DNA of 64,000 bases from Gordonia soli NBRC 108243 (GCF_000334455.1 NZ_BANX01000008.1:62001-126000); one strand, 5' to 3'; shown: positions 17,654 through 27,083, counted from the first letter of the stretch. The notes: generated from the sequence alone by a model not told the origin. Translations and numbers: made by a program.

Positions 17654-19611
17654 CCGCCCCGATCCCGACACCCGAGGTCCTTGTCGTCGCGTATCGCAAC
17701 GCCGAGCAGCTCGCCGACTGCCTCGCCTCCGTCGACAAACACCTGCCCGATGCGCGAATCCGGGTGTGGGACAACTCCGAGCCCGACCGCGACGACATCC
17801 GGCAATTGGCCACCACCCTCCCCGGCATCGACTGGCATCTCGGCTCGGGCAACCTCGGCTTCGCCGCGGCGGTCAACCGCCTCGCCCGGCTGGTCACCGC
17901 AGAATCGTTCCTGCTGCTCAACCCCGACGCGGTCCTCGTCTCCGACCTGGCCGGCTCCCGGTTGGCGCTCTCCCACGACGATGTGGCCGCCGTGGCACCG
18001 ATGACCCGCGATCTCGCGGCCGATGCCGACGACCCGAACGGGTTGCGCCCCTGGGATGTCGCCCATCGGGCGCCGTCGGTGACCCGAGCGTTGGTCGACC
18101 ACCTCTGGTACTCGCCCCGCCTACGCGGCACGCCGCTGTCGTCGCTCCATCGCGATGCCCCCGAAGATGTCTCGGGGTACCTCACCGGCGCATGCCTGCT
18201 GATCGACCGCGCAGTCTGGGACCAGGTAGGCGAATTCGACGAGGACTTCTTCCTCTACGGCGAGGAGACCGACTGGCAGCGTCGCGCCCGCGAGTCCGGT
18301 CGTCGGCTCGTCCTCGCCGACGAGCTCGGTGTCGAGCACACCGGGCACGGCACCGTCGCCGACGATCCACGCGCCGGGCTACGGTCCCGCGACCTGCTCC
18401 GGGCCGGGGTCGCCCTGATCCTGGAGAAGCAGGCCTCGGCACGGCACGGCGACGCCTACCTCGCGGCAACCGCGGTCCTGGACCGAGTCCAGCGGTCGAG
18501 TCGGCGGTCCCGCGCGCGACTGCGCGAGGCCACGGCGTCGGCGAAACCGGCGGTGATCATCACGGTGAACAGGCTCGTCTACGGCGGAGCCGAACGTCAC
18601 CACGTGGTCCTCGCAACCGAACTGGTCCGGCGCGGCTATCCGGTCACCATCGCGTGTATGCAGCGGTTCGGCCCGTTGATCGGCGAGATCCCGCACGAGG
18701 TGCGGGTCGTCCGGCAGCCGTGGTGGGCACCGATGGTGGATCTGCCCGACGGGCGCGCGGTGGTCATCAGCGGCGACACCAACACCGAGACGGGCTTCGC
18801 CACCACCTGGCGGGCCACCGGCTCCGATCGTCGCTGGCTGGTCGGGGCGCATGTGCCGCCCGACCCCGGGGCGGCCACCTACTCGCGCCCGCTCGCGGCC
18901 GCGATGACACGAGCCGACGGAGTGGTCACGTTGTCGCCGAGTCACCGGGACGAGATGACCCGTCACCAACGCGTCGGCCGACGACACTTCGTGGCGCCCA
19001 ACGGGGTGATCCGTTCCGCCGACCTCGCCGACTCCCCCGACCGTCGGCACGCCGGTACCGCCGACGAGGGACCGATCCGTCTCGTGATGCTCAGCCGCAT
19101 CGTCGAGCACAAGAACCCGCACGTGCTCACCGCGGCGCTGGCCGATCTGCAGCGCACCCATCCCGAATTGGACTGGACGCTCGACATCTTCGGCGACGGT
19201 CCCGATCGTGCCCGGCTGGAGGCGGCGACCCCGCCCGAGGTGGCCGGCCGGGTACGGTGGCGTGGTTGGTCACCGGGACCCGACCATGCGATGGCAGAGG
19301 CCGACGTGGTGTGTGTGCCGAGCCGGTCCGAGGCGTTCCCGATGGTCATCGTGGAGGCCATGGGCCGCGGGCTCCCGGTCGTCGCGACGGCGGTCTGCTC
19401 GGTCCCCGACATGCTCGACGAAGGACGGGCCGGCTTCCTGGTCGGCGAGCCGACCGTCGAGGCGTGGCGGTCCCGGCTGGCCGAGGTACTGACCGATCGT
19501 CGACGCCTGGTCGAGGTCGGTGCGCGGGGGCGCGATCGCATGGCCGCGGAGTACACCGTGGATGCGATGGCCGACGCATACGAGACAGCGATCGCGGAGG
19601 TGTTCGGGTGA
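17650..19611 (+). CDS. Two-domain glycosyltransferase: GT2 (rhamnosyltransferase-like) fused to GT4
   Basis: 653 residues. The N-terminal domain (about 5-250) is GT2-like: VLVVAYRNAEQLADCLAS, GNLGFAAAVNR and LLLNPDAVL, then EFDEDFFLYGEETDWQRRAR near residue 200, as in WbbL-type rhamnosyltransferases. The C-terminal domain (about 300-653) is GT4: VNRLVYGGAERHHVVLATEL, VMLSRIVEHKNPHVL, and the nucleotide-sugar site SRSEAFPMVIVEAMGRGLP. One chain may thus add two successive sugars to the growing repeat unit. ATG 17650 overlaps the flippase stop (ATGA) and the stop overlaps the next GTG (GTGA), indicating translational coupling. Confidence 0.88.
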   Translation: MTAPIPTPEVLVVAYRNAEQLADCLASVDKHLPDARIRVWDNSEPDRDDIRQLATTLPGIDWHLGSGNLGFAAAVNRLARLVTAESFLLLNPDAVLVSDLAGSRLALSHDDVAAVAPMTRDLAADADDPNGLRPWDVAHRAPSVTRALVDHLWYSPRLRGTPLSSLHRDAPEDVSGYLTGACLLIDRAVWDQVGEFDEDFFLYGEETDWQRRARESGRRLVLADELGVEHTGHGTVADDPRAGLRSRDLLRAGVALILEKQASARHGDAYLAATAVLDRVQRSSRRSRARLREATASAKPAVIITVNRLVYGGAERHHVVLATELVRRGYPVTIACMQRFGPLIGEIPHEVRVVRQPWWAPMVDLPDGRAVVISGDTNTETGFATTWRATGSDRRWLVGAHVPPDPGAATYSRPLAAAMTRADGVVTLSPSHRDEMTRHQRVGRRHFVAPNGVIRSADLADSPDRRHAGTADEGPIRLVMLSRIVEHKNPHVLTAALADLQRTHPELDWTLDIFGDGPDRARLEAATPPEVAGRVRWRGWSPGPDHAMAEADVVCVPSRSEAFPMVIVEAMGRGLPVVATAVCSVPDMLDEGRAGFLVGEPTVEAWRSRLAEVLTDRRRLVEVGARGRDRMAAEYTVDAMADAYETAIAEVFG

Positions 19612-20744
19612 AGATCCTGTGGTTGTCGCCGTGGCTGCGACCGCTCGCACGGGCCTACGCGGGTGAGCTGCGCGCCGCCGGCGACGAGGTGCTGCTGGTC
19701 ACCTCCGATCAGCACCCTCAGCCGGCTGTCCCCCTCCCCTGGGAACTCGTGCTCGACCCGCGCCCGAAGTCACCGGCCAGCTGGCCCTCGACTGCGGCCG
19801 CGGCACTGGCCGTCCGGCGTTTCGATCCCGACGTCGTCGTCACCGAGTTGGTCCGCGACCCGCGCTGGCTCGGCTTCGCACGATCGGTGCCACGGGTGTC
19901 GCTGATCCACGACGACCAACCACACGGCCCCGAGGAGCGACGCCCCCGCTGGGAGGAGCGACTGTTCGACCGGTGGAACGCCGGAGCGGTGACCACGGTC
20001 TGCTTCAGCGAATACGTGGCCCGACGCGTCGAGGGCACGCCGGGTGTCGCCGGTCGGCTCGCGACCGTACCGCTGACCAGTGATCTCCCGGAGGAGATCG
20101 TCCCCCGGCCGGTCGAGGCGGGCGAACGACGTGACTTCGTCCTCATCGGCCGGCTCAACGAGTACAAGAACCTGCCCCGCGTTCTCGAGGCGTGGGATGC
20201 CCACCAGTCGGGTCCGCACCACCACGGCGATCGCCTCCGGTTGTTCGGTGCTGCCGCAACCGAACCCGTGCTGCCGCGGAACGCCTGGTGGAACGGCGGC
20301 AGCTACGACTACCTCGACCTGCTCGCACCGCTGAGCCGCGCCAAGGGATCGGTGGTCCACTACCAGCTCGCCACCCAGAGCGGCGTCCAGGTGCTGTCGA
20401 TGCAGCTGGGTGTGTCGCCGATCGTGTCCACCCGCGGCGGCCTCCCCGAGTTCCAACCCGCCCGGCCGCGGCCGATCGATCCCGACGACGTCGGCGGGCT
20501 CGTGGCCGCGTTCGATCAACTCGCCGACCCCGAGTGGGCCTGGTCGCTGGGAATGCATGCGCACGCGCACTACGCCGAGAACTTCCATGCGTCGGTGGCC
20601 GCCGCCCGGCTCCGCGCCGTCCTGCAGGACACCGTCGACCACGCGGCGGCCGCACGCGTACGCCCCCCGGCAGTCGTCGACGATCACGACGTACACGGAA
20701 ATCCCCTCACCGTCGCGGATCCCGACGCCGAACGGCATCCGTGA
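19608..20744 (+). CDS. Glycosyltransferase, GT4-like
   Basis: 378 residues, starting at GTG 19608 inside the previous stop (GTGA). The N-terminus VKILWLSPWLRPLARAYAGE and an acceptor domain including SLIHDDQPHGPEE precede a GT-B C-domain: VLIGRLNEYKNLPRVLEAW near residue 175, then VVHYQLATQSGVQVLSMQLG and STRGGLPEFQ, where the usual EGFGLPLLEAM box is replaced by a looser sequence. It likely adds one sugar to the polysaccharide repeat unit at the inner membrane face. Donor and acceptor are unknown. It is coupled to both neighbours by 4-bp overlaps. Confidence 0.82.
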   Translation: MKILWLSPWLRPLARAYAGELRAAGDEVLLVTSDQHPQPAVPLPWELVLDPRPKSPASWPSTAAAALAVRRFDPDVVVTELVRDPRWLGFARSVPRVSLIHDDQPHGPEERRPRWEERLFDRWNAGAVTTVCFSEYVARRVEGTPGVAGRLATVPLTSDLPEEIVPRPVEAGERRDFVLIGRLNEYKNLPRVLEAWDAHQSGPHHHGDRLRLFGAAATEPVLPRNAWWNGGSYDYLDLLAPLSRAKGSVVHYQLATQSGVQVLSMQLGVSPIVSTRGGLPEFQPARPRPIDPDDVGGLVAAFDQLADPEWAWSLGMHAHAHYAENFHASVAAARLRAVLQDTVDHAAAARVRPPAVVDDHDVHGNPLTVADPDAERHP

Positions 20745-21964
20745 CCTCGTACGACCGTCCCGGCGCAGCATCGACCGGTGTAGCGTCCACGGAGCCGGCG
20801 TCGACCCAGCAGGTGCCCACCGGGCGTCCCATCCGTCCACTGCGCGTGCTCGCGGTGGGCCCGGGACCGGCGTCACCGATCAGCCGTGGCGGGATGGCCA
20901 CCGTGATGTCGGCGATGATCGACGGCCACGACCCATCAGTCGCCGAATTCGTGGTGGTACCCACGTATCTCGATCACGGGCGTCTGCGCAAGACGTTAGT
21001 CGGCGTGGTCGGGATGATCCGGGCGACGGCCATCGTGCTGGGCGGCCGCGTCGACATCCTGCACATCCACCTGTCCCACGGCGGCAGCGTGATCCGCAAG
21101 GGCGCACCGCTGTTCGCGGCCCGGATCACCGGTACGCCCAGCGTCGTCCACGCCCACAGCTACAACTTCGCCGCCTGGTATCGCAGGTTGCCCCGGCCGG
21201 CGGCACGTCTGGTCCGAACGATCCTGCGCGCCGACCGCTGGTTGATCCTCGGCACCGACCTCGCCGCCGAGTACACCGAGGTGCTCGATCTCGATCCGTC
21301 CCGCGTCCGCGTACTGCTCAATCCCGCCCCCGAATCGCGCATGGCGGGTGTGCAGTTCGACGACAGGCTGCCTGAGAGCCGACTCGTGGCGGTCGCCCTG
21401 GGCCGACTCGGAGAGCGCAAGGGCACACCGCAGATCATCGAGGGCGTCGGGCGCCTGGACGCCGACACCCGGTCATCGCTCGCGGTGGTCCTCGCCGGCG
21501 ACGGGGACGTCGAGAAGTCGCGAGCCGCGGCACGGGCAACGGCAGCCGACGTGATCGAGGTGCGCGACTGGATCTCGCCCGCGGAGCGCGACGAACTGTT
21601 GGACCGCGCATCGATCTTCCTGCTGCCCAGCCACGACGAAGGGCTGCCGATGGCCCTGCTGGAGGCGATGTCGGCGGGACTGGTCCCCATCGTCTCGCTG
21701 GTCGGCGCGATCGGGGACGTGATCGTCGACGGGCAGAACGGGATCGTCGTACCGCCCGGTGACTCCGCGGCCATCGCCGACGCCCTCCACCGCGTGGTGG
21801 ACGACGTCGCCCTGCGAACTCGTTTGCAGGACGCGGCCCGCGCCACCGCCGCAGAACTGGGCGTCGGCCCGTGGCGGGCCGAACTCATCCGGGAGTGGCA
21901 GATCCTCGTCACCGCGGGCGCCCCGCGCCATCTGATCAGAGCGCGGGTGCGCCGCACCACCTGA
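20741..21964 (+). CDS. Glycosyltransferase family 4
   Basis: 407 residues from GTG 20741 (GTGA overlap with the previous stop). After a low-complexity Ser/Thr-rich N-terminus of about 30 residues comes a GT4 fold: VLAVGPGPASPISRGGMATV, HIHLSHGGSVIRKG, VVHAHSYNF, VAVALGRLGERKGTPQIIEG and LLPSHDEGLPMALLEAMSAG with the paired glutamates of retaining GT4 enzymes. It resembles exopolysaccharide transferases that act on lipid-linked oligosaccharides. It is the last gene of the forward polysaccharide operon; its stop abuts the stop of the convergent Alg14/13-like gene with no spacer. Confidence 0.87.
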   Translation: MTSYDRPGAASTGVASTEPASTQQVPTGRPIRPLRVLAVGPGPASPISRGGMATVMSAMIDGHDPSVAEFVVVPTYLDHGRLRKTLVGVVGMIRATAIVLGGRVDILHIHLSHGGSVIRKGAPLFAARITGTPSVVHAHSYNFAAWYRRLPRPAARLVRTILRADRWLILGTDLAAEYTEVLDLDPSRVRVLLNPAPESRMAGVQFDDRLPESRLVAVALGRLGERKGTPQIIEGVGRLDADTRSSLAVVLAGDGDVEKSRAAARATAADVIEVRDWISPAERDELLDRASIFLLPSHDEGLPMALLEAMSAGLVPIVSLVGAIGDVIVDGQNGIVVPPGDSAAIADALHRVVDDVALRTRLQDAARATAAELGVGPWRAELIREWQILVTAGAPRHLIRARVRRTT

Positions 21965-22939
21965 TCAGCGGTTGGATGTCGCCTGCGGACGCCGGCCGCG
22001 GACCGTCTCGATCTGCACGCGGGCCGCACGCCGGGCGAGATCCGCGTCGAGGTCCTCCGACCCGACGTGGAAGGCGAGCCCGCGTGCGGCGAGTTCGGCC
22101 GCGATCAGCTCCTGATGGTCGTCGACATGCTCGTCCAGATCCTGTCGGCGGGCCACCAGGATCGGGCTCGTGCCCGCGTCCAGTGCGGCGAGCGCGGTGC
22201 CCACACCCGCATGCGCGATGACCACGTCGTGGTCGGCGCACGCCGCGGCGAACTCGTCCGGCCCCACGAGACGGTGCACCCGCCCGCGGAGGTCCGGATA
22301 GTCGTTGGGGCCCGTCTGCCAGGTGATCTCCCAGTCGTCGGGGATCGCCGCCCGCACCGCCGAGACCAACCGGTCGAACCGATGATGCATCGTGCCCAAC
22401 GCGACGAAGGCCGAGCGTGGTTCTCCGACAGTGGATGTCGAGGACGACCTGACGTAGGGGTCGAACACGGATGCGGGCGCGAGTTGCCAGCGTCGATCGA
22501 CCCAACTCGGGTACTGCGTGAAGAGTCGGGTGCCCGGCACCCATCGCAGTAGCCGCCCGCTCATCGACGGCCCCTGCGACCGAGCCGCGCTCTCGATGTA
22601 CGTGCACGGGATGCCTGCGGCCCGGGCGACCGGGAAGAACGAGAGCGCGATGGCCGAACCCGTCGAGATCACCTCTGCGACGCGATGCCGGGCGAGGATC
22701 GACCGCGCGGGAGCGAGGTTGCCGAGGACGCCACCCAGATCACGTGGGGTGACCTCTGCGACGTACTCGACGTCCCGGCCTGCCAACTCCACCCGGCTCT
22801 GCGGGGAATCGAAGGTCACCCAGAGCGGCTCCCCGATCAGCGGCAGGTGGTCGGCGAGTCGGATGAGTTCGCTGAGATGGCCGCCCGTCGAGGCGACCAA
22901 CAGAGTGCGACGCGGCGACGCCGCGCATTCTTCCCCCAC
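21965..22939 (-). CDS. Alg14/Alg13-like (PssD-PssE fusion) glycosyltransferase
   Basis: 324 residues. The N-terminal half is Alg14/PssD-like (LLVASTGGHLSELIRLADHL; ISTGSAIALSFFPVARAAG; TYIESAARSQGPSMSGRLL) and the C-terminal half is Alg13/PssE-like (FVALGTMHHRFDRLV; DHDVVIAHAGVGTALAALDAG; DEHVDDHQELIAAEL). In eukaryotes and many polysaccharide loci these are separate subunits of one UDP-sugar transferase; here they form one chain. GTG 22939 was chosen because CTGGGGGG lies 6-7 bases upstream; the longer frame to 23113 lacks support. It is transcribed against the rest of the locus, so it has its own promoter in the 267-bp gap before the EphD-like gene. Confidence 0.87.
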   Translation of the reverse strand: MGEECAASPRRTLLVASTGGHLSELIRLADHLPLIGEPLWVTFDSPQSRVELAGRDVEYVAEVTPRDLGGVLGNLAPARSILARHRVAEVISTGSAIALSFFPVARAAGIPCTYIESAARSQGPSMSGRLLRWVPGTRLFTQYPSWVDRRWQLAPASVFDPYVRSSSTSTVGEPRSAFVALGTMHHRFDRLVSAVRAAIPDDWEITWQTGPNDYPDLRGRVHRLVGPDEFAAACADHDVVIAHAGVGTALAALDAGTSPILVARRQDLDEHVDDHQELIAAELAARGLAFHVGSEDLDADLARRAARVQIETVRGRRPQATSNR

Positions 22940-23206
22940 GCTGATTCCCCCCAGCGTTCCCGGTCCCGTGTGTAGACCGTTCGTACGGTTTCGCGGGCCC
23001 CCCGGCCCGGACGCCGACCGGCTCCGCATACCCCCGTACACGCAGTCGGCGCACGTCAAGCGTAGTCGCGTCGAGACATGACCGACCAGACGAGACCCGG
23101 TGGAACAGGTCACATCTGCGCCATGACGAGCCTGGTGAATATATGTGACCGCTGGTAACGTCTACCGCGTTCGACGGCTTGGACGGCTTCGACGAGGAGG
23201 TAATCG

Positions 23207-24985
23207 ATGGTGGACTGGCGGAAACGCACCGTGCAGAGCGGCGACGTGACGCTGGCGGTGTTCGAGCTCGGCGACGAGGGCGCACCACCGGTCATGCTGG
23301 TCCACGGCTGGCCCGACACCCACCACCTCTGGGACCAGGTCGCCCCCGCGCTGGCCAAGGAGTTCCACGTCATCGCCCACGACAACCGCGGCGCCGGGGA
23401 GAGCAGCCGTCCCGGCGGAGTGGCCGGCTACCACATCGCCGAACTCGCCGACGACCTGTTGACCGTCGCCGACGAAGTGAGTCCCGAGCGGCCGGTGCAC
23501 ATCGTCGGCCACGACTGGGGCTCGGTGCTGACCTGGGAGGCGGTATCCCGACACGGCGCGGAGAAGCGGATCGCGTCCTTCGTGTCGGTGTCCGGCCCCA
23601 GCCTGGACCAGCTCGGCGCGTGGGCGCGCGAGAACCTCTCCCGTCCCACCCCGCGCCGGGTGGCAACCTCGCTGTCCCAGATCGCCTCGTCGGCGTACAC
23701 CGCATTCTTCCATCTCCCTGTCGCTCCGCGAATCCTGTTGTCCTTCCTCGGCATCCCGGCCGTCTGGCGTAACTTCCTGAAGGTCACCGAGGGCACCCCC
23801 GCCGACAGGGTGTCGATCGCACCGACATTGCGTCGCGACATGATCAGCGGTGTCGCGCTCTACCGCGCGAACATCGTGCCGCACTTGAGCCACCCGGAGC
23901 CGCATCCGACGACGGTCCCGGTCCTCGAACTGGTGAACCACCGCGATGTCGCCTTGCGGCCGGCCATCTTCGAGCACACCCACCGCTACGTGCAGCGCCT
24001 GTGGCGGCGGGACACCCCGACCGGCCACTGGCTGCCGCACACCCATCCGGAGTACCTCACCGAGGCGGCCCGCGCGTTCATCGGCTACCAGGAAACCGGC
24101 AGCCTCGAGAAGCCGGCCTGGTCCGAGCGGACCCGCCTCATCGGTCCGCCCCAGGCGTTCTCGGGCCGTCTCGCCGTGGTAACCGGCGCGGGTAGCGGGA
24201 TCGGTCGCGAGACCGCCTATGCGCTGGCCGAACTCGGCTGCGAGATCGTCGCCGCGGACATCGACGCGGTCGCCGCGGAGGAGACCGCGCGCGAGTGCCG
24301 CGCCAAGACCGTGCCGGCCACCGCCTACGCCCTCGACGTCGCCGACTCGGCCGGCTTCGCGGAGTTCGCCAACACCGTGCAGCGCGACCACGGCGTCCCC
24401 GACATCGTCGTCAACAACGCGGGTGTCGGTCTGGCGGGCGGCGTGCTGGACGCGACGGACGAACAGATCGACCGACTGCTGGACATCAATCTGCGCGGCG
24501 TCATCACCGGCAGCCGACTCTTCGGGCGCCAGATGGTCGAACGTGACCTCGGTGGCCAGATCGTCAACCTCGCCTCGGCTGCCGCCTTCACGCCCCAGCG
24601 CGACCTGGGCGTCTACTCGGCGTCGAAGGCAGGTGTGCTGCTCTTCTCCGAGTCATTGCGGGCGGAGCTGGCCGACCATCACATCGGCGTCACCGCCATC
24701 TGCCCCGGCATCGTCGACACCGCGATCGTGGCGAACACCCCGATCGCCGGTCTCGGCTCCGATGAACAAGCGGCCCGAGACCGCCTGGTCCGCTTCTACC
24801 AGCGTCGCGGGTTCACCCCCGACAAGGTGGCACGGCAGATCGTCGCCGCCATCCGCTCGGACAAGGCCGTCGTGCCCGTGACCCCCGAAGCCAGTGTCGG
24901 GTACCGGATCTACCGATTCGCCCCCTGGCTGTCCCGACAGGCGGCGCGACGTCGCGTCGCCGCCCCCGTCCCCACCCGGAGGTGA
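23207..24985 (+). CDS. ephD: EphD-like fusion: epoxide-hydrolase-type alpha/beta hydrolase plus short-chain dehydrogenase
   Basis: 592 residues, the length of mycobacterial EphD (Rv2214c). Residues about 5-290 are an alpha/beta hydrolase with the oxyanion motif HGWPDTHHLW and nucleophile elbow GHDWGS, where Asp is the nucleophile expected of epoxide hydrolases. Residues about 320-580 are an SDR: VVTGAGSGIGRETAYAL, NNAGVGLAGG, and YSASKAGVLLFSES with the catalytic Tyr and Lys. EphD hydrolyses epoxides and has been linked to epoxymycolate turnover in mycobacteria. Joining both domains would allow epoxide to diol to ketone conversion. It starts an operon of three genes that continues with a GTGA overlap. 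Confidence 0.88.
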   Translation: MVDWRKRTVQSGDVTLAVFELGDEGAPPVMLVHGWPDTHHLWDQVAPALAKEFHVIAHDNRGAGESSRPGGVAGYHIAELADDLLTVADEVSPERPVHIVGHDWGSVLTWEAVSRHGAEKRIASFVSVSGPSLDQLGAWARENLSRPTPRRVATSLSQIASSAYTAFFHLPVAPRILLSFLGIPAVWRNFLKVTEGTPADRVSIAPTLRRDMISGVALYRANIVPHLSHPEPHPTTVPVLELVNHRDVALRPAIFEHTHRYVQRLWRRDTPTGHWLPHTHPEYLTEAARAFIGYQETGSLEKPAWSERTRLIGPPQAFSGRLAVVTGAGSGIGRETAYALAELGCEIVAADIDAVAAEETARECRAKTVPATAYALDVADSAGFAEFANTVQRDHGVPDIVVNNAGVGLAGGVLDATDEQIDRLLDINLRGVITGSRLFGRQMVERDLGGQIVNLASAAAFTPQRDLGVYSASKAGVLLFSESLRAELADHHIGVTAICPGIVDTAIVANTPIAGLGSDEQAARDRLVRFYQRRGFTPDKVARQIVAAIRSDKAVVPVTPEASVGYRIYRFAPWLSRQAARRRVAAPVPTRR

Positions 24986-24987
24986 CC

Positions 24988-25926
24988 GTGTCGAATCCCC
25001 TGCCCTCGAGTCCTGAACCACGCGAACATCGCGGGCACGCGTCGCGGGTGACGCTGCCCGACACCGATCCCGGCCCCGTCGAGTTGCACGCGCGCAACGT
25101 GGCCTTCGACTGGTCGCAGACCCCGCTGCACTGGATCCCCGATCACCCGGTGCCCTCGAATTTCATCAGTGTGCTCAATCTCCTTCTCCCCGAGGGGGAA
25201 CGCTGGTTCGTGCAGACCTACAACGAAGCTCTGCCGATGGTCCACGACGAGGAGCTAGCCGCAACGATGCGCGGGTTCGTCGGCCAGGAGGCAATGCATG
25301 CCGAGGCACACGACAAGGTCCTGTGGGAGTTCCTCGACGCGCGCGGCATCGATCCGCGTCCGTTCCAGGCGCAGATGGAGTGGATCTTCCGGAAGATGTT
25401 GGGCCCCATGGAGGGCGGCACCCCCGAGGCCCGTCACAAGCATCTCGTCGAGCGGTTGTGGCTGATCGCCGCACTGGAGCACTACACCGCCATCCTCGGC
25501 GACTTCGCACTCAACAACCGATGGGTCGAGTGCGGCGCGGACCCGGTCATGGCCGACCTGTTCACCTGGCACGGCGCCGAGGAGGTCGAGCACCGGGCGG
25601 TGGCACACGATGTGGCGACGTACTTCGCCGACGGCTATCTCCGCCGAGGCCGTTCGATGTTGGTGGCACTACCGGCGCTGCTCATCCTGATCAACCGCGG
25701 CTTCCGATTCATCATCAAGCAGGACAAGAGCTTGCGCTACAACTTCTTCCAGCGTGAGTACCACTACTTCCGTGGAGTACGCGCGGGGGTGCTGCCGAAG
25801 ATGCGATCGGTGGTGCTCGCGACGTTCTCGTATTTCCGTCCGGGCTTCCATCCGGATGAGATCGGCAACACCGCACAAGCCGTCGCCTACCTGGCGGCGT
25901 CACCCGCCGCACGCAACGCGTCCTGA
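24988..25926 (+). CDS. Metal-dependent 'hydrolase' family (PF10118-like) protein with diiron-type motif pattern
   Basis: 312 residues. GGAGG at 24978-24982 favours GTG 24988 over GTG 24982, which overlaps the EphD stop. The family is annotated as a predicted metal-dependent hydrolase, but the acidic residues here form two half-sites on probable helices: a Glu in YNEALPMVHDEEL, ExxH in GQEAMHAEAH, then Glu in AALEHYTAIL and ExxH in HGAEEVEHRAV. That E, ExxH, E, ExxH order is the signature of ferritin-like diiron carboxylate proteins (inference). A hydrophobic stretch (ALPALLILINRGFRF) near residue 225 suggests membrane contact. It lies between an epoxide hydrolase and a [2Fe-2S] reductase, which fits an oxygenase role better than hydrolysis. 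Confidence 0.75.
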   Translation: MSNPLPSSPEPREHRGHASRVTLPDTDPGPVELHARNVAFDWSQTPLHWIPDHPVPSNFISVLNLLLPEGERWFVQTYNEALPMVHDEELAATMRGFVGQEAMHAEAHDKVLWEFLDARGIDPRPFQAQMEWIFRKMLGPMEGGTPEARHKHLVERLWLIAALEHYTAILGDFALNNRWVECGADPVMADLFTWHGAEEVEHRAVAHDVATYFADGYLRRGRSMLVALPALLILINRGFRFIIKQDKSLRYNFFQREYHYFRGVRAGVLPKMRSVVLATFSYFRPGFHPDEIGNTAQAVAYLAASPAARNAS

Positions 25927-25946
25927 GCGGATCGAGGTCGATCGCA

Positions 25947-27083
25947 GTGAACCAGCGCGCGCATCCGCACAGCACCACCATGTCGGTACCACCGCCCGAC
26001 CTGTACGGACGATGGAGGTCCGATCCACTGTTGGCCGCGGCAACCACCGCCGCGCGGATCTGGTGGCCGTTCTGGCGGCCACTGTCGTCGGTGACCGAAC
26101 CGCGCCGCGACGACGGGGTGCGCACACTACGGGTCGCCCGGCGTGAGGTCGTCGCCGAGGACGAGGACGTCGTCGCCCTGACGCTCGTCGCCCCCGACGG
26201 TGGCGAGCTACCCCGATGGCATGCGGGCGCACACCTCGACGTCCTCCTGCCGTCCGGTCGGATGCGCGAGTACTCGCTGTGCGGAGATCCCGCCGACGCG
26301 TCGAGTTATCGGATAGCGGTCCGGCGCATCCCGGAGGGCGGTGGCGGATCGATCGAGGTGCACGACACCCTGACGGTCGGCGCACCGATCCGGATCAAGG
26401 GGCCGCGCAACGCCTTCCCCATCGCCGTCCCAGGCCACGGGTCGCCGGCCACAACGCTGCGGTTCATCGCGGCCGGTATCGGCATCACCCCGATCCTGCC
26501 CATGCTCTCCGCCGCCGAACGTCTGGGACTCGACTGGTCGATGGTCTACACCGGCCGATCCCGGGACACCTTGCCGTTCCTCGACGAACTCGCCCGCTTC
26601 GGCGACCGGATCACCATCCGCACCGACGACGAGTCGGGACTGCCGGGGGTGGCAGACCTCCTCGGTCCCCTTGCCGACGGGCAGGTCGAGGGTGTTCGCC
26701 CATCGGTGTACTGCTGTGGTCCGGTGCCACTTCTGGAGGCCGTCCGCCAGGCGCTGCGCGAGCGTCCCGATGTGGAGCTCCACTACGAACGGTTCAGCCC
26801 GCCACCGGTTCTCGACGGCCGCGAGTTCACGGTCACGTTGGCCTCCACCGGTGAGCAGGTTCGGGTCGGCGCGACCGAGTCCGCCCTCGCCGCCATCCGA
26901 CGCGTGCGCCCGGCAGTCCCGTACTCCTGTCAACAGGGCTTCTGCGGGACTTGCCGGGTGCACACACTGGCCGGCGAGGTCGACCATCGGGACAACATCC
27001 TCACCGAGCCGGAACGCGCCGACGGTGCGTTCCTGACCTGTGTGTCACGCTGTGCCGGAACGGACCTCGTCCTCGATCTCTGA
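25947..27083 (+). CDS. Phthalate-dioxygenase-reductase-type flavin/[2Fe-2S] oxidoreductase
   Basis: 378 residues from GTG 25947 (GAGG upstream), 20 bp after the previous gene. Order of domains: flavin-binding barrel with RMREYSLCGDP near residue 110, pyridine-nucleotide domain with GIGITPILPM near 180 and YCCGPVPLLEAV near 255, then a C-terminal plant-type ferredoxin with CQQGFCGTC near 330 and the fourth Cys in FLTCVSRC. Such reductases pass electrons from NAD(P)H to oxygenases. It is the natural electron donor for the diiron-like protein just upstream (inference). Its last 39 bp overlap tail-to-tail with the convergent DHA2 exporter gene. Confidence 0.9.
   Translation: MNQRAHPHSTTMSVPPPDLYGRWRSDPLLAAATTAARIWWPFWRPLSSVTEPRRDDGVRTLRVARREVVAEDEDVVALTLVAPDGGELPRWHAGAHLDVLLPSGRMREYSLCGDPADASSYRIAVRRIPEGGGGSIEVHDTLTVGAPIRIKGPRNAFPIAVPGHGSPATTLRFIAAGIGITPILPMLSAAERLGLDWSMVYTGRSRDTLPFLDELARFGDRITIRTDDESGLPGVADLLGPLADGQVEGVRPSVYCCGPVPLLEAVRQALRERPDVELHYERFSPPPVLDGREFTVTLASTGEQVRVGATESALAAIRRVRPAVPYSCQQGFCGTCRVHTLAGEVDHRDNILTEPERADGAFLTCVSRCAGTDLVLDL

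Noticed and set aside
17223..19607. Very long open frame leading into the glycosyltransferase at 19608
   Set aside because: The upstream part is Arg/Pro-rich translation of other genes in the wrong frame; GTG 19608 with its GTGA overlap is the real start.
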